Shown: one piece after another, positions 20,840 through 29,290 of the stretch
Layout: every line of letters begins with the position of its first letter
Numbering within the stretch: position 1 is the stretch's first letter
DNA from: Bacteroidetes bacterium CG2_30_33_31
GTDB lineage: Bacteria; Bacteroidota; Bacteroidia; Bacteroidales; UBA1556
Direction of reading: 5' to 3'
DNA: 64,000 nucleotides
Assembly: GCA_001872625.1 (NCBI GenBank)
Contig: MNXP01000050.1
Location: 106,419-170,418 of the forward strand
Made by a program: the position numbers and the translations under genes
The notes under the pieces: generated by a model
The model's database searches: none
What the model saw: the letters and a program-made list of their open reading frames with translations, nothing else
What the model was told of the DNA's origin: nothing

Positions 20840-21634
20840 TTGCTAATCAAAGATCTCTTAAGTAAAGGTAAAGAATTAAGGCTAAAAGCTTTAGAGATGT
20901 ATTTCAATGCTCACGCTGGTCATATTGGATCTACTTTGAGCTGTATTGACATTGTTGCATCAGTATTACTTTTGAGCAAAAATGAAGAAGATGAGTTTAT
21001 TTTATCAAAAGGACATGCTGCTGTTGCTTTATATGTAACCTTAAATAAAATTGGTAAAATTAGCGATGAAGAATTAGGAACTTATTATAAAAATGGTACA
21101 AAATTGCCAGCTCATCCTGCACCAAACTCAATTAATGGAGTAAGCTTCGCCACTGGCTCTCTGGGTCATGGGCTTCCTTTATCGGTTGGAATTGCAAAAT
21201 CTAAGAAACTTAAAAAAGATAAATCTACTGTTTTTGTACTTCTTTCTGATGGTGAAACAAATGAAGGCACAACATGGGAAGCATCACATTTTGCCAACAA
21301 ACATAAACTTGATAATCTGATAGTTATAATAGATAAAAATAAAATTCAGGGAATAGATTTCTCAGAAAATGTCATAGGCGAAAGTGCAAGTTTTAAAAAA
21401 CTTAGCGATTTGGGGTTTGAAGTAATTGAAATTAATGGACATAATGTAGTTCAAATAATAAACACTATTGAAGAAATAAGAACTCATTATAATGGTCGTC
21501 CAAAAATGATTATCGCCAATACCATCAAGGGCAAAGGAGTTTCATTTATGGAAAATACCGTCGATTGGCATTATTGGCCAATGAGTGAAGAACAATATAA
21601 TCAAGCAATTAATGAAATTTCAAATGCGTTTTAA
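20840..21634 (+). CDS. Transketolase N-terminal (ThDP-binding) subunit-like, TTG start
   Basis: HAGHIGSTLSCIDIVASVL; SKGHAAVALY; ATGSLGHGLPLSVGIA; SDGETNEGTTWEASHFANKHKLDNLIVIIDKNKIQG. Confidence 0.85.
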   Translation: MLIKDLLSKGKELRLKALEMYFNAHAGHIGSTLSCIDIVASVLLLSKNEEDEFILSKGHAAVALYVTLNKIGKISDEELGTYYKNGTKLPAHPAPNSINGVSFATGSLGHGLPLSVGIAKSKKLKKDKSTVFVLLSDGETNEGTTWEASHFANKHKLDNLIVIIDKNKIQGIDFSENVIGESASFKKLSDLGFEVIEINGHNVVQIINTIEEIRTHYNGRPKMIIANTIKGKGVSFMENTVDWHYWPMSEEQYNQAINEISNAF

Positions 21635-22647
21635 TGAATTCAAATAATAAAATAGATTCTAATTTGGAGTCAATGGTTAAAGCATTGCCAGGCCCGATTG
21701 CAATATTTGGTGCTGGTGGTTTTATCGGAATTAATTTGCTTAACCTATTGTTAAAATTCAGAAATGATGTTTATGGAATATCGCAAGATCATTTAAATAA
21801 TTGGAGATTCATTGCAAATAAAATTCAGCAAATCAACATTTTAACTGTCGATATTCTTCAACAGAATCAGATATTAAATTTCATTAATGAAATAAAGCCA
21901 CAAACAATTTTCAATCTTGCTGCTTATGGAGCATATTCAAAGCAAAACGAATATGATAAAATTTATCAGACAAATTTTGTAGCATCAATTGACTTAATTG
22001 AGGTTGCAAAAAAACAAGGATTTAAAGCGTTTGTACAAGCAGGAAGCAGTTCAGAATATGGAATTAATTCACAGCAACCCTCTGAGAATGATACACTTTT
22101 ACCTAACAGTCATTATGCTGTTAGCAAGGCTGCACTCTATCAAGCAATAAAATATTATGGCAAAATTGAAAAATTGCCAATCACAAATTTAAGGTTATAT
22201 TCAGTTTATGGTCCATGGGAAGAGCCCGACAGATTGCTACCCGTAGTAATTTCTAAAGCTCGTAAAGGAGAATTTCCCGCCTTGGTCAATCCTCAAGTTT
22301 CACGCGATTTTATTTATATTGATGATGTGTTAAAAGCTTTTATAATGGCGGCTCTAAAGATTAATTCCTTAAGTGGCGAAGCCTTAAACATTGGCAGTGG
22401 TAAAAAAACAACAATTTTAGTTTTAGCAAATACGATAAAAGAGATTTATAAAATAAAATCGAATCCCAATTTTGGCATAATGCCTAACAGAAAGTGGGAC
22501 TTAACAGATTGGTATTCAAATCCATCAAAAGCTGAAAATCTATTAAACTGGCATGCTGAAATACCTTTGAAAGATGGAATTCAAAAAGTAGGAAAATGGC
22601 AAGAAAATATTGATTTTGATAATGCTTATTGGAATTATGCAAAATAA
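21634..22647 (+). CDS. NAD-dependent epimerase/dehydratase (extended SDR)
   Basis: IAIFGAGGFIGINLLNLL; SSSEYG; YAVSKAA; RLYSVYGPWEEPDRLLP; TAATG coupling upstream. Confidence 0.85.
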   Translation: MNSNNKIDSNLESMVKALPGPIAIFGAGGFIGINLLNLLLKFRNDVYGISQDHLNNWRFIANKIQQINILTVDILQQNQILNFINEIKPQTIFNLAAYGAYSKQNEYDKIYQTNFVASIDLIEVAKKQGFKAFVQAGSSSEYGINSQQPSENDTLLPNSHYAVSKAALYQAIKYYGKIEKLPITNLRLYSVYGPWEEPDRLLPVVISKARKGEFPALVNPQVSRDFIYIDDVLKAFIMAALKINSLSGEALNIGSGKKTTILVLANTIKEIYKIKSNPNFGIMPNRKWDLTDWYSNPSKAENLLNWHAEIPLKDGIQKVGKWQENIDFDNAYWNYAK

Positions 22648-23333
22648 TGATTGACGTTTCTATAATATTGCCCATATATAATCAACAATCGCACATAGAA
22701 ATTATTTGCGAAAACTATATACAGCGTTTGGTAGAAGAGAATATTAATTATGAAATTTTATTTATAGTAAATGGAAGTCATGATGAAAGTTTTGAAAAAT
22801 GTCAAAATATGCAACAAAAATATGAGGGCATAAAAGCATTTAATATTTCAGAATCTGGCTGGGGAAGATCCGTAAAATATGGAATTGATAAAGCTGAAGG
22901 TAAACTGATCTGCTATACTAATTCAGCCAGAACAAATATTAAAGATATAATAACCTGCATAAAATACTCAAATATAGACTTCAAAACCGTTGTGAAAAGC
23001 AATCGAATAATACGCGAAAATTTTCTTCGCCGCTTGGGCTCAGTTATATATAACTTCGAAAACAGATATTTTTTTAATACTGCTATTTGGGATGTTAATG
23101 CAACACCTAAGGTTTTTCCAAAAGATATTATAAAATCATTTAATATATTAAGTTTCAATGATTTAATTGATGCCGAATTGATGGCAAGATGCCGAAAACT
23201 AAACATAACTACTATTGAAGTTCCAATTTATATGACAGAAAGAATTTCAGGAAAAAGCACAACAAATATTATGTCAGCCCTGAAAATGTATACTGGTTTG
23301 ATTAGCCTAAAAAGAAAACTCGACCATGAATAA
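22647..23333 (+). CDS. Glycosyltransferase family 2
   Basis: MIDVSIILPIYNQQSHIEIICENYIQRL; start moved to ATG at 22647 (TAATG overlap). Confidence 0.75.
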   Translation: MIDVSIILPIYNQQSHIEIICENYIQRLVEENINYEILFIVNGSHDESFEKCQNMQQKYEGIKAFNISESGWGRSVKYGIDKAEGKLICYTNSARTNIKDIITCIKYSNIDFKTVVKSNRIIRENFLRRLGSVIYNFENRYFFNTAIWDVNATPKVFPKDIIKSFNILSFNDLIDAELMARCRKLNITTIEVPIYMTERISGKSTTNIMSALKMYTGLISLKRKLDHE

Positions 23334-24492
23334 AACTGAATTATTTGAATATCAAAATTTGCTGTTTAGAAATCCTCAGGATATAGCTGGAGTTGATATT
23401 CACAACAATTCTGTATTATCAAAATCGCTAAAGTATAATTGCGATGATGGCTTTATGAAATTACTCAACTCATTAAATATCACACTTTTAATAAGTCGAG
23501 AATACGAACATCTTTTACTTGGTATAAGTTCTGACGGTGAAAATTTAAAACAAACATATTATCCATTGGCACATCCATCAGGAATAGCAGTTGATAATAA
23601 TAATAATACTATTTATGTAGCCTCGACACGTAATCCAAACAAAATTGTTGAATTCAAAGTAGTTTCCGAATATTCTCAAAGAATAGAAGATAAAGCCCAC
23701 GATTTGACAACCAATATTTTTATGCCATCGAGGGAGAAATATTTTCCAGGTTCATACTATTTCCACGACTTAGCTTTTATTGGAGCTAAACTTTTTGGAA
23801 ATTCTGTAGGTCAAAATGCAGTAATTGAAATAGATATGAATTCATTTCTTACAGATGAAATTATTTGGCAGCCTAATGTTTGTACAACAGATGCAAGAAA
23901 AATTACCGAAGGAAACTACCTTCAACTAAATTCTATTGCTGCTGGAACTTCACTTCAAAATTCGTATTTTTCTGCCTCCACATTTATTGTCGGAAAAAGT
24001 CGACCAGGTCAAAAAAACTTCAAAGTTGATAATAAAGGAGTTATTTTTTCTGGCGATGGAAATATTTTTGCAAGTGGGCTCACCAGACCACATTCTGCGC
24101 GAATTCATAAAGATAAAATATGGATAAATAATAGTGGATATGGAAGTTTTGGCTACATTAAAAATGGCAAATATATTAGCTTCGCCACATTACCTGGCTG
24201 GACTCGAGGAATGCATTTTGTTAATAATGTAGTCTTCATAGGAGTTAGTCGAGTTTTGCCAAGATTCGAAAATTATGCCCCAGGATTAAAAGACATTAAC
24301 TCAATATCAGCAATTTTTGCTTTTGATACTATTAAAGGAAATATTTTGGGGAAAATTGAGTTTCCTTTTGGAAATCAAATTTTTTCAATTGAATCTATCA
24401 ACAAAAATATTTCACAAGGATTTGTTTATCAAGATTTAAAGAACAAAACCAAAAAAATTAAATCACATTTTTACAAATATAAATTCAAATAA
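23326..24492 (+). CDS. TIGR03032/DUF4915-like beta-propeller protein
   Basis: LLISREYEHLLLGIS; SGLTRPHSARIHKDKIWINNSGYGSFGYI; LPGWTRGMHFVNNVVFIGVSRVLP. Confidence 0.65.
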   Translation: MNKTELFEYQNLLFRNPQDIAGVDIHNNSVLSKSLKYNCDDGFMKLLNSLNITLLISREYEHLLLGISSDGENLKQTYYPLAHPSGIAVDNNNNTIYVASTRNPNKIVEFKVVSEYSQRIEDKAHDLTTNIFMPSREKYFPGSYYFHDLAFIGAKLFGNSVGQNAVIEIDMNSFLTDEIIWQPNVCTTDARKITEGNYLQLNSIAAGTSLQNSYFSASTFIVGKSRPGQKNFKVDNKGVIFSGDGNIFASGLTRPHSARIHKDKIWINNSGYGSFGYIKNGKYISFATLPGWTRGMHFVNNVVFIGVSRVLPRFENYAPGLKDINSISAIFAFDTIKGNILGKIEFPFGNQIFSIESINKNISQGFVYQDLKNKTKKIKSHFYKYKFK

Positions 24493-25434
24493 ATGTCAGC
24501 GAATAAATTTAAATTGCTTATGCTTTCGGCTATGTACGAAAATGGTGGAAATACCACACACCGCTATCTCGATGGTCATCCAGAAATGTTTGTCTATCCT
24601 TTTGAATCGCAGATAGGAACAAAATATGTGCAAGATAAATTCACTTCCATGTTTCCTGTAAAATATCGTTGGCCCTATTTTCCTGAACATCTGTCGATAG
24701 AAGAAATATATTATTCCATAATTGATGAAGAAGCAAAAATTAGAGCAAGAACTCCTTTTGTCAGCAAGTTTCGAAATGCCGAATTTGATATGGATGATGA
24801 AGAAAGAAAAAGTATTTTTACAAAAATTGTTGAGAAAACAGGAAACAAAACAAGAGCTACAATTATGGAAGGCTTCTTTAGAGCAACTTTTAATGCTTGG
24901 AAAAATTATCAACACACTGGAAATGAAAAAGTTTGGGTGGGTTATAGTCCCATAATTGGAGTGGATGGTGAAGCAATAATAAATGAGTTAAATGGAAATG
25001 GATATATATTACATATAATGAGAAATCCATTTAGCTGCTATGCTGAAACGAAAAAAAGACCAGTTCCTTTAAGCCTCGATCATTATATTAACGCTTGGGT
25101 AAATAATCAATATTATGCTCGATTTTTATCAATGAAATATCCCAATAATTTTTTCTTTATTAAATATGAAGATATTATTGTTGATTCAAAAAAAACCCTT
25201 GGTTCAGTGCTCGAGAAAATTGGTATACAATCCAATGATTCTTTGTTAAGTCCAAGTTGGAATGGCAAAGCGCTTAAAGAAGTTTATCCATGGGGAACAG
25301 TAAGAATTCCAACTCCCGAAGTTAATATTAATACAGCTAAAGAGCTGACTAAAAACGAAATAAGCGAAATATTTATGAGGGCAGAAATGTTTTTAAAAGA
25401 ATTTGATTATTTAAATATATATAAACAGCTATAA
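24493..25434 (+). CDS. Sulfotransferase-like protein
   Basis: N-term MLSAMYENGGNTTHRYLDGHPEMFVYPFES; ILHIMRNPFSCYAETKKRPV; FFFIKYEDIIVDSKKTLGSVLEKIGI. Confidence 0.7.
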   Translation: MSANKFKLLMLSAMYENGGNTTHRYLDGHPEMFVYPFESQIGTKYVQDKFTSMFPVKYRWPYFPEHLSIEEIYYSIIDEEAKIRARTPFVSKFRNAEFDMDDEERKSIFTKIVEKTGNKTRATIMEGFFRATFNAWKNYQHTGNEKVWVGYSPIIGVDGEAIINELNGNGYILHIMRNPFSCYAETKKRPVPLSLDHYINAWVNNQYYARFLSMKYPNNFFFIKYEDIIVDSKKTLGSVLEKIGIQSNDSLLSPSWNGKALKEVYPWGTVRIPTPEVNINTAKELTKNEISEIFMRAEMFLKEFDYLNIYKQL

Positions 25435-25436
25435 TT

Positions 25437-25472
25437 AAAAGCCTTGGTATTAAAAATATCAAGGCTTTTTTT
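25437..25472. terminator. Bidirectional intrinsic terminator
   Basis: AAAAGCCTTGGTAT-TAAAA-ATATCAAGGCTTTTTTTT between convergent genes. Confidence 0.85.
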
Positions 25473-25474
25473 TG

Positions 25475-26341
25475 TTATTTTCTACGATATTTGAATCGCC
25501 TTTTACCACCTTTAAATATTTGTTTACTCTTTCTGCTATATTTTCTTGTATTGATTGAAGTGTAACTTCTTATGTTATAACTTGGGGAATGCCTTTTGAA
25601 AGATGAAAATCTTGATGGTGAAAAATAATAATCCATGCCTAAAGTTATGGCACCAAAACCATCCCAAAAAGCTATATTACTGACAGTTGCATCTAATTTA
25701 TCGGTATTGATAGGGTGAAGCGCTATTTCGCCATAGAAACCGAAATTCGGATTAATTACTACTTTAAGACCTAAACCAATAGGCATAACTGTTTCCGACA
25801 TAGGCACATATTTGCCACCCGCAACTTTGGGTTTTCCAAATCCATTAGTTCCAATAAGTTTTTCAGAAGTTGCATCGTACTTCCATGTACGAGATTCGGT
25901 CATTCCTAAACCAACAAATCCATAGAAAACTACTGGGCGGTAGCGATCAATGCCCCAAAATATATTTGTAAAATTCATTGTTGCTACCAATGAGTATTCG
26001 AAAAGTTTAGCATCGAAATATTGATTTATAGAACCTTTAGAGCCTTTTAATTTGGTGTATAAAAGATTTCCTCTTACGCCAAAATATGGGCCTATGGATT
26101 TTTCGAGATTAAAACCAATTCCCGATTTCCTATCTTCATAAAAATACTTACTAAATGGTGTGTAATAAACAATGCTATTTGCTCTTTCGGTAAAATCACC
26201 GTGAAATAAAGAAGAATTATAACCTAAACTTGCAGACCAATTAAAATTACCTAAAAACCATTGAGCATATAGTTTTGTATTAGAAATTAAAACTAAAAGT
26301 ATTACTAAAGTAAAATTATAAATGTATTTATATTGCTTCAT
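25475..26341 (-). CDS. Outer-membrane beta-barrel protein, paralog A, basic C-terminal tail
   Basis: Signal peptide; barrel-like strands; strongly similar to next ORF; tail KYSRKSKQIFKGGKRRFKYRRK. Confidence 0.7.
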   Translation of the reverse strand: MKQYKYIYNFTLVILLVLISNTKLYAQWFLGNFNWSASLGYNSSLFHGDFTERANSIVYYTPFSKYFYEDRKSGIGFNLEKSIGPYFGVRGNLLYTKLKGSKGSINQYFDAKLFEYSLVATMNFTNIFWGIDRYRPVVFYGFVGLGMTESRTWKYDATSEKLIGTNGFGKPKVAGGKYVPMSETVMPIGLGLKVVINPNFGFYGEIALHPINTDKLDATVSNIAFWDGFGAITLGMDYYFSPSRFSSFKRHSPSYNIRSYTSINTRKYSRKSKQIFKGGKRRFKYRRK

Positions 26342-26380
26342 TTCAAAATAGTAAAATGATTAATCATTAAGCTGGAAAAC

Positions 26381-27259
26381 TTATCTACGCCGTCTTTTTG
26401 TCTTATGTCTATGCTTGCTGGCTTTATTATATGCTTTAGTTTTCATGACAACATGCTTTCTTTTATTAAATTCTTTGATAGCAGGATCTGTGCTTTTGCC
26501 ATTATATCTTGGATTTCTATTAATAATTTGCCAATGATCTGGCAAGGTAAAATTATAATCAACTCCCACTGAGATTAAACCGTAGCCTTCCATTTTTGCA
26601 GCATTTGATATTGTAGCATCAAGTTTATCAGTTCTTATTGGGTGAAGCGACACTTCAGCATTGAGTGCAAATTGCTTAGAAATATTATATCGAAATCCTA
26701 AACCTAATGGCACCACAGTTTCTGTCATAGGAACATACTTTCCGCCCTCCTTTTTTGGAACTCCAAAACCATTGGTGCCAATGATTTTACCAGTATTCAT
26801 ACTATATTTCCAAGTCCTTGATTCAGTAAAACCTATGCCAACATATCCATAAATCGACCAATCTCGATATCGGTCATACCCAATAAATAAGTTAGTAAAA
26901 TCAACAGTTCCATTTAAACTATATTCAAAAAGATGTGCATTAAAATATGCTTTTTCAGACTCTTTAGTGCTTTTTATATTGCCATAAGATATGAATCCCT
27001 TTACCCCAAAATATATGTTTATTTTTTTTTCAAGAGTATAGCTTAACATCGCTTGTCGATCCTGATAGAAGAATTTGCTAAAAGGAGTATTGCTAAAAAA
27101 CCTATTTGATTTGTCTGTAAAATCACCATAAAAAGTTGTAGCTCCGATATTTATACTCGTCAACCACTCTTCAGAAAGGAAAAATGTCCTCTGAGAATTG
27201 GAGGTTAAAAATATCATTACCGACAAAAATGTTAAAATTAAAAATCTTTTCATTTGCAT
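26381..27259 (-). CDS. Outer-membrane beta-barrel protein, paralog B, basic C-terminal tail
   Basis: Shares HLFEYSL, ESRTWKY, IGTNGFG.PK..GGKYVPM.ETV, LHPI.TDKLDAT.SN with paralog A; tail KASKHRHKTKRRRR. Confidence 0.7.
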   Translation of the reverse strand: MQMKRFLILTFLSVMIFLTSNSQRTFFLSEEWLTSINIGATTFYGDFTDKSNRFFSNTPFSKFFYQDRQAMLSYTLEKKINIYFGVKGFISYGNIKSTKESEKAYFNAHLFEYSLNGTVDFTNLFIGYDRYRDWSIYGYVGIGFTESRTWKYSMNTGKIIGTNGFGVPKKEGGKYVPMTETVVPLGLGFRYNISKQFALNAEVSLHPIRTDKLDATISNAAKMEGYGLISVGVDYNFTLPDHWQIINRNPRYNGKSTDPAIKEFNKRKHVVMKTKAYNKASKHRHKTKRRRR

Positions 27260-27523
27260 TAAAACGGAAATTTATAATTGTGATTAAACAGTAATTAGCA
27301 ACATTTTGTTACAACACTTCTGCAAAAATAACATACATTTATATTCATTTTACAAATATTATTTGACTTCAAAATTTATTTTTATCAAAAAAAAAAAATC
27401 AAAAACCTTAATTAAAAAATAATAGACCAAAATAAATAATTTAGTAATACTGTCGGAATAAAATAAATGATTAATATTTTAGCTTTTTTAACAAAACTAT
27501 TATTCTCATATTTATAATTATTA

Positions 27524-27531
27524 TATTTTTG
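27524..27531 (+). promoter_or_regulatory. -7 element TATTTTTG
   Basis: TAnnTTTG about 25 nt upstream of the Fur-family gene. Confidence 0.5.
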
Positions 27532-27556
27532 CAATCATTACAGATTTATAATAATT

Positions 27557-27976
27557 ATGGTAATAATTCAAAATGTAGGGCAATATTTATTGGATAATGG
27601 TATAAAACCATCCATTCAAAGAATAAAAATTTTTGATTTTCTAATGAAGAATCATGAACATCCTACCGTTGACAAGATATTTTTATCTTTGAGTGATGAA
27701 ATACCAACTCTTTCAAAAACAACTGTTTACAATACATTAAAATTATTTCAGAGTCAAGGAATAGTAAACATTGTTAATATTGAAGACCATGAAACTCGTT
27801 ATGATTGTGATACTTCATTTCATGGGCATTTTAAATGTCTAGAATGCAAAAATTTATATGATTTCGAGTTAGAGAATACAGAGTTGAATATTAATAAATT
27901 TGAAGGTTTTAAAATAACTGAGTCTCATTATTATCTCAAAGGATTATGCAAAAGCTGTTTAAGTAACAAAATATAA
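27557..27976 (+). CDS. perR: Fur-family regulator, PerR-like
   Basis: HPTVDKIFLSL; TTVYNTLKLF; HGHFKCLECKNLYDFE; CKSC; PerR-type Asp after the CxxC. Confidence 0.8.
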   Translation: MVIIQNVGQYLLDNGIKPSIQRIKIFDFLMKNHEHPTVDKIFLSLSDEIPTLSKTTVYNTLKLFQSQGIVNIVNIEDHETRYDCDTSFHGHFKCLECKNLYDFELENTELNINKFEGFKITESHYYLKGLCKSCLSNKI

Positions 27977-28001
27977 TAACATTTAAAATTAGTTTAAAAT
28001 T

Positions 28002-28640
28002 ATGGAAACATTAATTGGGAAAAAAGCACCAAAATTCACTGCAAAAGCAGTTATAAATGGTGGTGAAATTATCGAGAATTACTCATTAGAGCAATTCATT
28101 GGAAAGAAGCATGTAGTATTTTTCTTCTATCCTTTAGATTTTACTTTTGTTTGTCCAACAGAAATCATAGCATTTCAGGATAAAATTCAGGAATTTGATA
28201 AAAGAGAAGTTGCAGTCGTAGGATGTTCAGTTGATTCTGAGTTTTCACATTGGGCATGGCTAAACACTGAATTAAAAGATGGTGGGATAAAAGGAGTAAA
28301 ATTTCCATTAGTATCTGATTTAAGCAAAACAATATCAGAAAACTTTGGAGTGTTAGCTGGAGAGTACGATTATGATGAAGATGGAAAGTCAATTTTTGTT
28401 GGAGCTCCAGTCGCATATAGAGGATTATTTCTTATCGACAAAAGTGGAGTTGTTCGCCATTCAGTAATTAACGATTTGCCATTAGGAAGAAGCGTTGATG
28501 AAGCATTGAGAATGGTAGATGCATTAAAGCATTTTGAAGAGTTTGGCGAAGTTTGTCCAGCTAATTGGCACGAAGGAGAGCTTGCTATGAAAGCAACAGC
28601 AGAAGGTGTTGCAAGTTATTTAGGAAAATTACATAAATAA
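28002..28640 (+). CDS. 2-Cys peroxiredoxin (AhpC/TSA family)
   Basis: FFYPLDFTFVCPTEI peroxidatic Cys; GEVCPANW resolving Cys. Confidence 0.93.
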   Translation: METLIGKKAPKFTAKAVINGGEIIENYSLEQFIGKKHVVFFFYPLDFTFVCPTEIIAFQDKIQEFDKREVAVVGCSVDSEFSHWAWLNTELKDGGIKGVKFPLVSDLSKTISENFGVLAGEYDYDEDGKSIFVGAPVAYRGLFLIDKSGVVRHSVINDLPLGRSVDEALRMVDALKHFEEFGEVCPANWHEGELAMKATAEGVASYLGKLHK

Positions 28641-28659
28641 AAACCCAAAAACATAAATT

Positions 28660-29037
28660 ATGAATATAAATAAATATGTGGATATTTCCACTTTAGACAA
28701 AGAAGCAAAGCGCGACTATATAGATCGCCACTCAGCATTTATTTTTTGTGATAAAACAGCAACAGCTGGCAAAAAATTAAAAGTAAAAATAAAAATTGGT
28801 GACGAATATATGCATCCAGATGATTTCGATCATTATATTGCATGGGTTCAATTATGGGATGGCGAAAAAAATCTGGCGCAAGCAAATTTTACCGCTGGCT
28901 CATTAGGTTCGGCATCAAATAATTTGGAGGTAGATTTTTACATTGTGCCTACAAAAAACATGAAACTCACAGCCATGGCTTTCTGCACAAAACATGGTCT
29001 ATGGCAAAGTGATGAGGTAGTAGTTGAAGTAAAATAA
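28660..29037 (+). CDS. Superoxide reductase (neelaredoxin/desulfoferrodoxin family, no N-terminal rubredoxin-like domain)
   Basis: DRHSAFI; HPDDFDHYIAWVQLW; AFCTKHGLWQSDEVVVEV. Confidence 0.85.
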   Translation: MNINKYVDISTLDKEAKRDYIDRHSAFIFCDKTATAGKKLKVKIKIGDEYMHPDDFDHYIAWVQLWDGEKNLAQANFTAGSLGSASNNLEVDFYIVPTKNMKLTAMAFCTKHGLWQSDEVVVEVK

Positions 29038-29055
29038 TTTAATCAATTTTTATAG

Positions 29056-29085
29056 AGTCCTCATTTTTTATGAGGACTTTTTTTT
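29056..29085 (+). terminator. Intrinsic terminator
   Basis: AGTCCTCAT-TTTTT-ATGAGGACTTTTTTTT. Confidence 0.85.
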
Positions 29086-29290
29086 GTCTATAAACTTGTA
29101 AAATTTTCAAAAGATTTAGGTTTTCAATTTGAATATATTTTATACATTTACCGCTCTTTAATTAGATGTTATTTATTTAGTAATTTTTTATATTTATCAA
29201 TTTTACAATTATAATACGCACATAATTACCTATAAACGAACTTCTATTTTAACAACATAGAAAGGCCAATGCAAAATTAACTTAATTAAA

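Noticed and set aside
24496-24915. Minus-strand 139-aa ORF
   Set aside because: Antisense to the sulfotransferase-like gene; Cys/Phe-rich translation typical of AT-rich antisense frames.
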